64,000 bases of DNA from Lysobacterales bacterium (lineage in GTDB: Bacteria > Pseudomonadota > Gammaproteobacteria > Xanthomonadales > Marinicellaceae), in assembly GCA_026982315.1 (NCBI GenBank), contig JALSHI010000025.1, forward strand, positions 1 to 64,000. The letters are read 5' to 3'. This document shows positions 46,532-55,604 of the stretch, piece after piece. The number at the start of each line of letters is the position of its first letter. The stretch's first letter is position 1. Position numbers and translations under genes: made by a program. Below the pieces are notes generated by a model. The model saw nothing but the letters and a program-made list of their open reading frames with translations, was not told the origin of the DNA and searched no databases.

Positions 46532-47938
46532 CTACTCGTATTGTTCACGGTATTTTCGCACCACATGCAAGGACAATATGTTAAGGGTCAGGGTGACCAC
46601 AAACAGGCCGAGCCCCAGCGCAAATGCGGCCAGTGTTTTCGGACTGTCAAAAGCCTGATCACCAGTGAGCAGAGTGACGATTTGTGTGGTAATGGTTGTG
46701 ACTGAATCCAGCGGATTCAGCGTGAGCTTGGCGGCCAGCCCGGCCGCCATGACCACAATCATGGTTTCGCCAATGGCTCGGGAGGCCGCCAGCAAAACAC
46801 CACCGACAATGCCGGGTAAAGCCGCTGGAATCACCACTTTGCGGATGGTTTCGCTCTTGGTGGCGCCAAGGGCATAGGATCCGTCGCGAAGAATGGCGGG
46901 GACGGCTGAAATTACATCATCAGACAGTGAGGAAACGAAGGGGATGATCATGATTCCCATAACCAGGCCGGCTGCCAGCGCGCTTTCCGAAGAAGCGCTG
47001 ATGCCGAAACTTTCAGCCGTTTCGCGAATAAAGGGTGCGACGGTCAAGGCGGCGAAGAAGCCATATACCACAGTCGGGATGCCTGCCAGCACTTCCATGA
47101 CCGGCTTGGCTACGGTGCGAATACCCGGAGAGGCGTATTCGGCCAGATAAATCGCCGAAAACAGGCCCAGGGGGACGGCCACCACAAGGGCAATGGCGGA
47201 GATGAGTAAGGTTCCTGTCAGCAGCGGAATGGCCCCAAAACTGCCGGAGCCGCCAACCTGGTCGGCCCGGATGGCGGTTTGAGGGCTCCAGTGTGTTCCG
47301 AACAGGAATTCACCAGGCGGCACATGGCGAAAAAATGCCAGTGCCTCAAACAAGACGGAAAAGACAATGCCAACCGTGGTCAGAATGGCAATGGATGCCG
47401 AAACAATCATCAGTCCTTTAATGATGGTTTCCACGCTGTTACGCGCCTTGAGCTGTGGTTGGACTCGGTGCAATGTAAACCAGATAAGCAATGCCGCCAG
47501 AGACAAGGTCACCGCGGCCTTTAATTGTTGGCTAAGCCGTGTCAGCTGAATATACCGTTGTGCGGCCTGATAGGCTACGGCAGTGGAATCACTGGATTTG
47601 ATGGCTTCTGTAGGGATGTGTTTTTTAACATCAATTTCATTTGCCAAATTCTTGAATTCATTAGTAAAAAGGCTTTTTTCTGAAGCAGGCATCTGCTGGA
47701 TGCGAGCCGGCAGTTCGGCGACGACTAAACGCGTGATGACAGATTCGCTCGCAAATGACCATACCATGACTACCAACAAAGCGGGAATCAGCGTCCACAG
47801 CGCCACTAAATAGCCATGATAATGTGGCCGGGAGTGTGAGCGGACTTGGGTGGATGCCAAGCGGGCTTTGTGTTTTCCGGCAAAAAAACCAGCCAGGGCC
47901 AGTAAACCAACAGTCAATACCAAGGGCAGGGTGTCCAT
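46532..47938 (-). CDS. pstC: Phosphate ABC transporter permease PstC with extended N-terminus
   Basis: The second channel subunit for phosphate. The conserved core (about 175-468) shows VPLGLFSAIYLAEYASP and the coupling loop SYALGATKSETIRKVV. The 468-residue length exceeds E. coli PstC (about 320). The extra N-terminal part has three predicted helices (about 3-20, 42-63 and 140-158) with a soluble loop between the last two. It follows pstS after 143 nt holding a hairpin, and precedes pstA by 3 nt. Confidence 0.94.
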   Translation of the reverse strand: MDTLPLVLTVGLLALAGFFAGKHKARLASTQVRSHSRPHYHGYLVALWTLIPALLVVMVWSFASESVITRLVVAELPARIQQMPASEKSLFTNEFKNLANEIDVKKHIPTEAIKSSDSTAVAYQAAQRYIQLTRLSQQLKAAVTLSLAALLIWFTLHRVQPQLKARNSVETIIKGLMIVSASIAILTTVGIVFSVLFEALAFFRHVPPGEFLFGTHWSPQTAIRADQVGGSGSFGAIPLLTGTLLISAIALVVAVPLGLFSAIYLAEYASPGIRTVAKPVMEVLAGIPTVVYGFFAALTVAPFIRETAESFGISASSESALAAGLVMGIMIIPFVSSLSDDVISAVPAILRDGSYALGATKSETIRKVVIPAALPGIVGGVLLAASRAIGETMIVVMAAGLAAKLTLNPLDSVTTITTQIVTLLTGDQAFDSPKTLAAFALGLGLFVVTLTLNILSLHVVRKYREQYE

Positions 47939-48012
47939 TCAATGTTCCTTATGGAGGTTAATGTGCATAGGGGCTGTTGAGGCAGAAAAACCGCAAACGC
48001 AAAAATACGCAA

Positions 48013-48043
48013 AAACGTCAAGGGCTGTGAGCCCTTGACGTTT
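48013..48043 (-). terminator. Hairpin between pstS and pstC
   Basis: AAACGTCAAGGGCT (48013-48026) pairs perfectly with AGCCCTTGACGTTT (48030-48043) around a 3-nt loop. It lies 39 nt past the pstS stop. On the minus strand a short T-rich tail follows, so partial termination is likely; this would give more PstS than channel subunits. Confidence 0.7.
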
Positions 48044-48081
48044 GTTCAGGCATTGTAAGCCTAAAGGAAAACCCATGGGTT

Positions 48082-49191
48082 TTATTCTTCCGGTGCTTGC
48101 ATGGGGATTTCCTTTTTGACCGCTTCTGCGATACGTTGACGCTGGTCGCGTGGCAGGGGAATCAGACCCTCATCGGTGAGATAGCCTTCATCGCCCCAGG
48201 CGTCTTCGCTGGTGAACTCGGCAACATACCCGCGCATGCCTGGAATTTTACCCAGGTGGCTTTTTTTGACGTAGAAAAAGAGTGGCCGGGAAAGGGGGTA
48301 ATGACCATTGGCGATATTTTCAAAGCTGATTTCTTTTCCATTGACTGTGGCGCCTTTCACCTTGTCGCTGTTCTGATCCAGAAAACTGAAGCCGAAAATG
48401 CCCAAAGCTTTTGGGTTTTTTTGCAGTTTCTCGACAATCAGGTTATCGTTTTCACCGGCTTCAACATAAGCGCCGTCTTCGCGAATGCTATGACAAATAT
48501 TCTTGTAACGTTGCTTGAGTGCGCTGGCGCGGGATTTGTCACCGGCTTTTTTTGCAGCCTTGGCATCAGTCTTGATCTGCTTGATCCAGGGAAAGGTTTT
48601 GCATCCCCCTTCCATGGCCAGCTCAACGAAGGCATCCCGGGTGCCGGAAGTGGGAGGCGGGCCAAGAACCTCAATACGGGTGTCGGGCAAGGCCGGATTA
48701 ACTTGTTTCCAGGTTTTGTATGGATTGTCAATTAGTTCTCCGGGCTTGTTGCCGGGCACTTTTTTGGCCAGAGCCAGAAAAATATCGCGTTCACTCAGGT
48801 CAAATTGAGGCGCTGTCTTGGCGTTTGCAATGGTGATGCCGTCAAAGCCGATAGGCACTTCAATAATCTCTTTGACGCCATTGGCCTGGCAATTGTTGAA
48901 TTCAGATTTTTTGATTCTCCGCGAAGCATTGGTGATGTCGGGCGTATTGATGCCGGCTCCGGCGCAAAACAGCTTCATGCCGCCACCGGATCCTGTGGAT
49001 TCCACTTTCGGTGTCCGGTTGCCGGTTTTATTGCTGAAAGTTTCCGCAACAACCGTGCTGAAAGGGTATACAGTGGATGAGCCAACAATATCGATATGAT
49101 TACGGGATGCGGCAAAAACTGAACCGCTTAAACACAAAGCGGCTATCGCTGAAGACGCGGTTGCATAATGGGACAAGAAGCGATTTTTCAT
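48082..49191 (-). CDS. pstS: Phosphate-binding protein PstS
   Basis: A 369-residue periplasmic protein that captures phosphate and passes it to PstCAB. A signal peptide ends near VFA-A (about residue 27). The phosphate loop starts with GSSTVYPFST, and STGSGGGMKLFC and PTSGTRDAFVELA carry other ligand residues. A charged insert of about 40 residues (near 200-240, AKAAKKAGDKSRASALK) is seen in a subset of gammaproteobacterial PstS proteins. It is the first gene of the pst operon, with a Pho box 50 nt upstream. Confidence 0.95.
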   Translation of the reverse strand: MKNRFLSHYATASSAIAALCLSGSVFAASRNHIDIVGSSTVYPFSTVVAETFSNKTGNRTPKVESTGSGGGMKLFCAGAGINTPDITNASRRIKKSEFNNCQANGVKEIIEVPIGFDGITIANAKTAPQFDLSERDIFLALAKKVPGNKPGELIDNPYKTWKQVNPALPDTRIEVLGPPPTSGTRDAFVELAMEGGCKTFPWIKQIKTDAKAAKKAGDKSRASALKQRYKNICHSIREDGAYVEAGENDNLIVEKLQKNPKALGIFGFSFLDQNSDKVKGATVNGKEISFENIANGHYPLSRPLFFYVKKSHLGKIPGMRGYVAEFTSEDAWGDEGYLTDEGLIPLPRDQRQRIAEAVKKEIPMQAPEE

Positions 49192-49226
49192 ACCTTATTT
49201 CCTCTGTCAGGTGGATGATGCTGCGT

Positions 49227-49262
49227 ACTTTACCCTGTGTGTATGACAGTTTTATGACACAG
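49227..49262 (-). promoter_or_regulatory. Pho box and -10 element upstream of pstS
   Basis: On the minus strand CTGTGTCATAAAACTGTCAT runs from 49262; the two TGTCAT repeats are 11 bp apart, close to the PhoB consensus. TAAAGT (49232-49227) follows 8 nt after the box as the -10. pstS starts at 49191. Confidence 0.85.
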
Positions 49263-49442
49263 GAGCAAAGGAGTGAACGTGCCGTGGTCAGGCAAACTGC
49301 TCTCTATTTGCCTGGCTACTGGCCCCGGCCCGCATGGTGGTTAACCCGGTTGCTGACTGGCGCATGGAACCGGGCGATTTCCAGGGTAGAGATCAAAAAG
49401 ATGTATACTCTGCTTGCAACTTGCTGTAAACGGAGGCAGAAC

Positions 49443-49649
49443 ATGAGCATGAAAAAGAATATTGGTCAGATTGACAAAGTGGCAAGAATTGTTATTGGCC
49501 TGGCTTTGCTGGCCTGGGGTGTGATGGAGAAGAACTGGCTGGGCGCCATCGGCCTGGTGCCATTGGTGACAGCCTTGGCGGGTTGGTGTCCTTTGTATTC
49601 GATACTCGGCGTCAAAACCTGTACTCTAAAGGATGGAGATTGCGAGTAA
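49443..49649 (+). CDS. DUF2892/YgaP-like small membrane protein
   Basis: A 68-residue protein with two membrane helices (about 14-27 and 34-50) and a C-terminal pair of cysteines (GWCPLYSILGVKTC). It matches the transmembrane part of YgaP, without the rhodanese domain. Proteins of this family are common and mostly uncharacterised; thiol or sulfur handling is a guess based on YgaP. The ATG has GGAGG (49432-49436) with good spacing. It is divergent from pstS and is followed by a terminator. Confidence 0.85.
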   Translation: MSMKKNIGQIDKVARIVIGLALLAWGVMEKNWLGAIGLVPLVTALAGWCPLYSILGVKTCTLKDGDCE

Positions 49650-49652
49650 CAA

Positions 49653-49679
49653 CAAAGCCCCGCACATGGCGGGGCTTTG
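49653..49679. terminator. Terminator between the DUF2892 gene and etfA
   Basis: CAAAGCCCCGC (49653-49663) pairs with GCGGGGCTTTG (49669-49679) around ACATG, with T-rich sequence after it and A-rich before it. It can serve the two convergent genes on either side. Confidence 0.85.
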
Positions 49680-49704
49680 TTTTGTGCCGGATAACCCGTT
49701 GCTG

Positions 49705-50643
49705 TTAGAGCTTTTCTGTTAGCTCCGGCACGATTTTGAACAGATCTCCCACCAGGCCGATGTCAGCCACTTCGAATATCGGCGCTTCCGGATCCTTGTT
49801 AATGGCGACAATGGTTCCAGCGTCCTTGATGCCGGTCAGGTGCTGAATGGCGCCGCTGATGCCAATGGCCACGTACAAATCCGGCGCGATAATCTTGCCG
49901 GTTTGTCCTACTTGCATGTCATTGGGCACAAAGCCGGCATCCACTGCGGCGCGAGAAGCGCCGGTGGCCGCGCCAAGTTTGTCGGCCAGGTCATAAATCA
50001 TCTGAAAATTTTCTGCGCTGCCCACACCGCGGCCGCCGGACACCACGGTGCTGGCGGTTTGCAAGTCAGGGCGTTCGCTGTCGCCGCTTTCCAGCGTGAT
50101 AAAGCGACTATGGGTCGGGGCGTTCTTCAGTTCTTGGTGTTCAATGGACGCGGCTTCGTTTGTGTAGTCAGCCGGTTTGAAGGAAGCCGTGCGAACAGTG
50201 CCTACCACTGGTTTGTTGTCGGGTGTTTTAACCGTCACAATAACGTTGCCAGCATAAATGGGGCGCTTGAATGTGTGGCTGTCCAGCACCTCCATGATGT
50301 CACTGACCTGGTTCACGCCCAATAACGCCGCCACTCGAGGCATGACGTCTTTGCCAAAAGTGGTGGATGGACCAAATATATGGCTGTGATTTTGGCCAAG
50401 GGTGGCGATGGCCGGGGCAATGGCTGCCGCCAGACGCCACTGGTTATCATCGGTTTTCACCGCATACACGGTTTTGACGCCCGGTAGGCTGGCAGCCTGG
50501 GTGGCGAGACTCTCCGGCTCATCAGCAAACAGCACGATATTGATTGTTTCCGGGTTCAGTGCCTGAGCTGCGGTCACAGCCTTGGCGGTGCTTTGGTTGA
50601 GTTGTTGGCCATCGTGTTCGGCCAGAATCAGAACGTTACTCAT
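49705..50643 (-). CDS. etfA: Electron transfer flavoprotein alpha subunit
   Basis: The FAD-binding subunit of ETF, which carries electrons from acyl-CoA and other dehydrogenases to the membrane. The 312-residue protein has the C-terminal FAD domain with [37 protein letters not shown] and [11 protein letters not shown]. The typical ETF type of oxidative metabolism is indicated rather than the nitrogenase-linked FixB type. It overlaps etfB by 4 nt. ETF-quinone oxidoreductase and dehydrogenase genes are not in the window. Confidence 0.95.
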   Translation of the reverse strand: MSNVLILAEHDGQQLNQSTAKAVTAAQALNPETINIVLFADEPESLATQAASLPGVKTVYAVKTDDNQWRLAAAIAPAIATLGQNHSHIFGPSTTFGKDVMPRVAALLGVNQVSDIMEVLDSHTFKRPIYAGNVIVTVKTPDNKPVVGTVRTASFKPADYTNEAASIEHQELKNAPTHSRFITLESGDSERPDLQTASTVVSGGRGVGSAENFQMIYDLADKLGAATGASRAAVDAGFVPNDMQVGQTGKIIAPDLYVAIGISGAIQHLTGIKDAGTIVAINKDPEAPIFEVADIGLVGDLFKIVPELTEKL

Positions 50644-51392
50644 GCCACCAATCCCTTTTCTTTCAATAGTGTAATCAATTCATCAACGCTTTCCACCATG
50701 ACGCCTTTTTGCCGGGGCTGTGGCGCTTCGTATTGCGTGATGGTCAATTCCTGCTCGGAAAAGTCGCCGGTTACGTCGCTCAATGGGCGCGTTTCCAGGG
50801 GTTTCCGTTTGGCTTTCATAATGTCTGGCAGTTTGACAAAGCGTGGCTCATTCAGCCTCAAGTCTGTGGAAATGACGGCAGGCAGTTCCACTTCGATGGT
50901 TTCCAGGCCGGCATCCACTTCGCGGGTGGCAGTGGCTTTGTTGTTCTCCAGTGAGAGCTTTGAGACAAAAGTGGCCTGGGGGCGATCCCATAATGTGGCC
51001 AGCATTTGCGGGGTCTGGTTATTGTCGTCGTCAATGGCCTGTTTGCCCATGATCACCAGCTCAGGCTGCTCTTCCTGGACAATTTTCAGCAGGGCATTGG
51101 CGGCTTGCAGTGGCTGCACGGCTTCACCGCTTTGCAACAGGATGGCGCGGTCAGCCCCCATGGCCAGTGCAGTGCGTAATTGTTGCTGGGCTTCATCGGG
51201 GCCGATGCTGACGACCACCACTTCATCGGCTTTGCCTTGTTCTTTCAGGCGCAAGGCCTCTTCAATGGCGATTTCGTCAAATGGGTTGATGCTCATTTTA
51301 ACGCCGTCAGTGGCGACGCCGCTGCCGTCGGGCTTGACTTGCACGCGGACGTTATAGTCAACAACGCGCTTGATGGGCACAAGTATTTTCAT
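50640..51392 (-). CDS. etfB: Electron transfer flavoprotein beta subunit
   Basis: The 250-residue partner of EtfA, which binds AMP and docks with dehydrogenases. It starts MKILVPIKRVVDYNVRV and carries NPFDEIAIEEALRLKE and the conserved KQAIDDDNNQTPQMLA signature. The C-terminal tail reaches onto the alpha subunit in known structures. It is first in the etfBA operon; its promoter region (51393-51554) is shared with the divergent FHA gene. Confidence 0.95.
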   Translation of the reverse strand: MKILVPIKRVVDYNVRVQVKPDGSGVATDGVKMSINPFDEIAIEEALRLKEQGKADEVVVVSIGPDEAQQQLRTALAMGADRAILLQSGEAVQPLQAANALLKIVQEEQPELVIMGKQAIDDDNNQTPQMLATLWDRPQATFVSKLSLENNKATATREVDAGLETIEVELPAVISTDLRLNEPRFVKLPDIMKAKRKPLETRPLSDVTGDFSEQELTITQYEAPQPRQKGVMVESVDELITLLKEKGLVA

Positions 51393-51554
51393 GGAGGATT
51401 TTCCCTGACTTGAAAGGATGCGGAATTATACCAAGGCGACCACCAAAAAGCACGTCAGACAGGCTGCCGCACATGCTGGCCGCTGGTGGGTATGGCCTTT
51501 TTGGCGCTGGGCGGTATAATCACAACAAAAGGATTGGTAAAAAGGGGACAAGGT

Positions 51555-52355
51555 ATGAAACTGGTTTTTCCACATGGCGAGCACAAAGACATTACGCTGG
51601 AAGGCGATCTGTATCGCATTGGCAGCGCCGATACGGCCGATATTTGCCTGAAAACCACAGGGGTGGCCGATGAGCATGCGGTAATCCGGAAACAGGGTGG
51701 CGAATATGTGCTGGAAATTGACAATCCGGCGCATTTGGCCTCGGTTAATGGCAAACTGGTGCAAGATAAAAAAACCTTGCGTGAAGGAGATCTGTTAATT
51801 ATTTCCCAGGTGCATTGCCGGGTACAGCCGCATGAGGAAAAGGCAGACGACCCGGCCCAAACGGTAGTGCGTATGGCCCTTCCCAAGTTTGTGTTGCGTG
51901 GGGTTTCCGGCCCTTATTTTGGCAAAACCTATCCGTTGCGCGGGAAAACGTTGTTTGGCCGCCATGCCGACTGTGATGTGCGGATTAACAGTGAAGGCAT
52001 TTCTCGCCGCCATGCCGAGATTGTTGTGACCCCTGATGGTTTGTTGGTGCGGGATCTGGATTCAAGCAATGGCACGTTTGTCAATGGTGAGCGCATTTCG
52101 GAGCAAATCGTCAACATTGGCGATGAAATTCGTTTCGATGCCTTACGGTTTCTGGTGCAAAATCCGGCCTTGCCGGATAAGCCGCACAGTGGTTCATCCG
52201 ATGAGAGTGCCTCTACCGCTTCGCGTGGCCGTAAGCCTGCCAGGAATGCACACAGCAAAACTCAAGCCTCGATGGGCAAGTGGATACTGACAGCCGTGGT
52301 ACTGGCTGCTGCCATAGGTGCATCTGCCTGGTATTTGGGTTATTTAACATTTTAG
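51555..52355 (+). CDS. Double FHA-domain protein with C-terminal membrane anchor
   Basis: A 266-residue protein with two forkhead-associated domains, which bind phosphothreonine peptides. The second (about 120-205) is canonical: FGRHADCDV, SRRHAEI and SSNGTFVNGE. The first (about 5-95) has YRIGSADTADICL and ADEHAVI but lacks the SxxH Ser-Arg pair, so it may not bind phosphopeptide. A basic linker leads to one helix (about 240-262) at the C-terminus, with the bulk of the protein in the cytoplasm. The ATG at 51555 has AAGG just before it. No Ser/Thr kinase gene is adjacent. Confidence 0.85.
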   Translation: MKLVFPHGEHKDITLEGDLYRIGSADTADICLKTTGVADEHAVIRKQGGEYVLEIDNPAHLASVNGKLVQDKKTLREGDLLIISQVHCRVQPHEEKADDPAQTVVRMALPKFVLRGVSGPYFGKTYPLRGKTLFGRHADCDVRINSEGISRRHAEIVVTPDGLLVRDLDSSNGTFVNGERISEQIVNIGDEIRFDALRFLVQNPALPDKPHSGSSDESASTASRGRKPARNAHSKTQASMGKWILTAVVLAAAIGASAWYLGYLTF

Positions 52356-52530
52356 TTATCCCAATCTGTATCAGCCGGCCTTGGTGGAGAACAGGCTGAA
52401 TTAAAGCCGCTTGAACAAGACGCGATGTGACCTCGCTGGGTGGTACGGTTCTTCAGCGCCGCTTTTGTGCGAACACTGTTATTTATCGAAAGCAGCTCTT
52501 TTCCCGGGCTGACTCACGACTTGGATTCCT

Positions 52531-53901
52531 ATGACTGAAACGCCTTTAAAACAGCGGCTTCAAGCCTATCTGCAAGCCGGCCAGCAGGCCGCGGCCAGGG
52601 CCTTATGCGAACACACCCTGAAAGCTGAACCGGAAAACCTGTTGTGCCTTTCCTTTCTGGCGCAACAGGCATTTATGGCTGGTGACTTACAGGAAGCTGA
52701 GAGTTATCTCCAGCGCGCACTGGCTATTCGACCCGAGGCGCCGACTCTGCGGCAGAATATGGGCATGCTGTATCAACAAAAAAGACAGCATCAGACCGCC
52801 GCGCGTGAGTTTTTACTGGGTTTGAAAGCTTTGCCGGATGAGCAGGTGGCCGGTGAAATGGCGCTCAGATTGGCAGATGCCCTGAGGCATGTGGATAAAG
52901 TGCTGGCTGGCCGGTTACTGGCCTGGCTGTTCGCCCAGCAACCGGCTTTGGCACAAGCCTGGCAGTTACCCCAGGCGCCAGCGGCGATTCGCGAGCTGTC
53001 TGCCAGCAATGGACAGTTTCTGGCCCGGCACCGGTTTGAAAGCCAGTGGCACGTTGCCCAGGAGTTTCTTTCGGATTCCACCGAAAGCGCTGGGAGAGTG
53101 CGGCTTTTTCTGGAGTATTTTCACGGACTTCGACCTGTGCAGTGGGCGCACCCCTTGCAACGCCCCAGCTACCATTTTTTTCCCGGCCTGCGAGCCCAGC
53201 CCTTTTACGACATGGACGAGCCATGGCAAATGGCTTTACGCGCTGACTGGGAGAAAGTCCGCGAAGAAAAAAATGCCATTTTGCAAACCCGCACCGGCAT
53301 AAAACCCTATGTGGATGAAAAAACCCCGGATGACCCGGACTGGAAAAAGCTGGAAAAAAACTTGCAATGGACATCGGCGCATTTGCTCAAAGGGGGCGAG
53401 GTCAATGCAGAAGTGGCCTCCCGTTGTCCCCACACAATGCAGGTATTACAGAAACTGCCTTTGGTGCGCATGGCAGAACACGCGCCAGAAGCCTTTTTCT
53501 CGATTTTGCGTCCAGACACTTATATCCCGCCGCATTTTGGCTTGTCAAACCTGAAGCTGACAGTTCATTTGGGCCTGGATATTCCCGCAGATTGCGCCAT
53601 CGAGGTGGGGCGTGAGCGCCGGGGCTGGGCACCTGGCGAGATTCTGGTTTTTGATGACAGTTTCCGCCATGCGGCCTGGAATCGTTCGCAGGCAGAGCGT
53701 GCGGTGCTGATTACTGAAATTTGGCATCCGGATTTGCGTCTTGAGGAACAGCAGGCGTTGTCTGCCATCATGCAGGAACAAGCGGCTTATCAGCATGCTT
53801 TGCAGCAAGTGCAATGGCCCCAGTTGCTTGCGGATATGATGGCAGTCGTGCTGGAACCGGCTGGGGAGCCAGTCGGTGAGCTCAAACACAGACAACAGTA
53901 G
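52531..53901 (+). CDS. TPR-containing aspartyl/asparaginyl beta-hydroxylase-like protein
   Basis: A 456-residue soluble protein. The N-terminal 115 residues form TPR-like helix pairs ([21 protein letters not shown]). The C-terminal part (about 240-405) is an Fe(II)/2-oxoglutarate oxygenase of the aspartyl/asparaginyl beta-hydroxylase family: H335 in IPPHFGLSN and H380 in [10 protein letters not shown] bind iron, and the Arg in VGRERRGW is placed for 2-oxoglutarate. The family includes LpxO, which acts on lipid A, and protein hydroxylases; the target here is unknown, and no membrane segment is seen. pdxJ follows after 7 nt. Confidence 0.85.
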   Translation: MTETPLKQRLQAYLQAGQQAAARALCEHTLKAEPENLLCLSFLAQQAFMAGDLQEAESYLQRALAIRPEAPTLRQNMGMLYQQKRQHQTAAREFLLGLKALPDEQVAGEMALRLADALRHVDKVLAGRLLAWLFAQQPALAQAWQLPQAPAAIRELSASNGQFLARHRFESQWHVAQEFLSDSTESAGRVRLFLEYFHGLRPVQWAHPLQRPSYHFFPGLRAQPFYDMDEPWQMALRADWEKVREEKNAILQTRTGIKPYVDEKTPDDPDWKKLEKNLQWTSAHLLKGGEVNAEVASRCPHTMQVLQKLPLVRMAEHAPEAFFSILRPDTYIPPHFGLSNLKLTVHLGLDIPADCAIEVGRERRGWAPGEILVFDDSFRHAAWNRSQAERAVLITEIWHPDLRLEEQQALSAIMQEQAAYQHALQQVQWPQLLADMMAVVLEPAGEPVGELKHRQQ

Positions 53902-53908
53902 GGAAAAC

Positions 53909-54652
53909 ATGGCTGAAAAACTGATTGCCCTCGGGGTGAATATTGATCATGTGGCCACGTTGCGTAATGCCCGTGGAGAAATCTATCCTGACCCGGTTCA
54001 GGCCGCTTTTGTGGCCGAGCAGGCTGGCGCAGATGCCATTACCATTCATTTGCGTGAAGACAGGCGGCATATTACCGACAGGGATGTGCGCCTGTTGCGC
54101 GAAACCATCCAGACCCGCATGAATCTGGAAACCGCGGTGACAAAAGAAATGCGGGAAATTGCGACCAGCGTGGGCCCCGAAGATGTCTGCCTGGTGCCGG
54201 AAAAACGGGAAGAAATCACCACAGAAGGCGGGCTGGATGTGGTTTCTGGACTCACCCTCATCCGCGAACATTGCCGGGCACTGGCAGAAGCCGGGATCCG
54301 CGTGTCCCTGTTTATTGACCCGGATGAACAGCAAGTCCGGGCTGCCAGCGATACAGGCGCGCCAGCGATTGAACTGCATACAGGCGCCTTTGCCAATGCG
54401 GCTAATCCAGCGCAAGCACAGGCAGAGCTGGTCAGAATTCAACAGGCGGCGGTTTTGGCGGATTCATTGGATTTGCAAGTCAATGCCGGCCATGGTTTGC
54501 ACTATCACAATGTACAGGCGATTGCGGCCATTGAGCCAATGAGAGAACTGAACATTGGCCATGCCATTGTTGCCCAGTCTGTTTTTTGGGGGTTGGAAAA
54601 AGCCGTGGCGCACATGAAAGCACTGATGCTGGCAGCCAGAAAACTGAAGTAA
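53909..54652 (+). CDS. pdxJ: Pyridoxine 5'-phosphate synthase
   Basis: Closes the ring of pyridoxine 5'-phosphate from 1-deoxyxylulose 5-phosphate and 3-amino-2-oxopropyl phosphate. The 247-residue barrel opens with [16 protein letters not shown], and [24 protein letters not shown] and [10 protein letters not shown] carry active-site residues. I start at the ATG at 53909, after GGGAAAA; a GTG at 53876 would overlap the previous gene. In many relatives pdxJ follows recO and era; here its neighbours are unrelated. Confidence 0.96.
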   Translation: MAEKLIALGVNIDHVATLRNARGEIYPDPVQAAFVAEQAGADAITIHLREDRRHITDRDVRLLRETIQTRMNLETAVTKEMREIATSVGPEDVCLVPEKREEITTEGGLDVVSGLTLIREHCRALAEAGIRVSLFIDPDEQQVRAASDTGAPAIELHTGAFANAANPAQAQAELVRIQQAAVLADSLDLQVNAGHGLHYHNVQAIAAIEPMRELNIGHAIVAQSVFWGLEKAVAHMKALMLAARKLK

Positions 54653-54694
54653 CTTGAGCCATCCGGCCTGTTTAGCGCGGACGGCCAAGGGCGT

Positions 54695-55501
54695 TTACAG
54701 CGCGGCGTTATTGGTCTCCAAAACGGCTTTTGCTGCCTGTTCCACGCGACGTAAAGCCGAGAGCCATTGCTCAGGCGTGCTGTCATCGTTTTTAATGACA
54801 TGCCCATATTCCCGCAAGCGCTGTCCCAGCGTTACCGCGCCGCAAAAACTGGTTGACCCCAGCATGCGGTGCAGCAGTTCGCGCAAGGCCATGGCATCGC
54901 CGGCTTCATTTAATTCACGCATCTGCTGTAATTGGCCAGGTAACTCCTGCACCAGCATGGCATACAAACGCCGGGCGATTTCAGGGTTATTCCCCACAGC
55001 GGCCAGACTTTTTTGTTGATTGATGCCGGGGTTCAGGGTTGCTGCTGCATTGTGGGCTTTTTTTGCAGAAGGTTGTATGGTTTTGCGGGGCTTTTCTGAA
55101 GGTTTTTTTAGCACAAAGCGGGATGCCACATCCAGTAAATCCTGCTTGCTGACAGGCTTGATAAGAAAGTCTGCGAACAAGTGGTCTTGACCGGCAGGTA
55201 AGGGTTCTGCAGAAATGGCCACCACCGGTGTATGGCAATTGGGACCTGCGCCCTGGCGCAGGGTCTGGGTTGCCTCATAGCCGCCCATCAATGGCATGCG
55301 AATATCCATGAGAATCACATGGAAACGCTGCTTTCCAGCGATATCCAAAGCTTCCAGACCATTGATGGCTGACCGTGTGCCGAAGCCAGCCTTTGCCAAT
55401 GCAGCGCTAAAGTAAGCCTGATTGATGGGGTTGTCATCGACGATGAGCACATCACATGCGGCGCCAGCAGGTTGCGGGGTGTTTTCCAGTGACTTGTCCA
55501 T
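54695..55501 (-). CDS. Orphan receiver-Hpt two-domain protein
   Basis: A 268-residue signalling protein with an N-terminal receiver domain (about 15-130: D22/D23, phosphoacceptor D66 in VILMDIRMP, K115 in FLIKPV) and a C-terminal histidine phosphotransfer domain (about 165-260: H211 in ELLHRMLGSTSFCGA). This is the tail of a BarA-type hybrid kinase without the kinase. It could take phosphate from a kinase elsewhere and pass it on. No DNA-binding or enzymatic output domain is present. It is divergent from the YdbH-like gene. Confidence 0.87.
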   Translation of the reverse strand: MDKSLENTPQPAGAACDVLIVDDNPINQAYFSAALAKAGFGTRSAINGLEALDIAGKQRFHVILMDIRMPLMGGYEATQTLRQGAGPNCHTPVVAISAEPLPAGQDHLFADFLIKPVSKQDLLDVASRFVLKKPSEKPRKTIQPSAKKAHNAAATLNPGINQQKSLAAVGNNPEIARRLYAMLVQELPGQLQQMRELNEAGDAMALRELLHRMLGSTSFCGAVTLGQRLREYGHVIKNDDSTPEQWLSALRRVEQAAKAVLETNNAAL

Positions 55502-55604
55502 GAGGTGCTCTCCGAAGTCATTATGCTTTACAAACGCAAACCGATGTAAAAGGCGGTCGAAAATGCTCCATCCCTTATTAGCTGAACAATAGTATCATGC
55601 GCTT

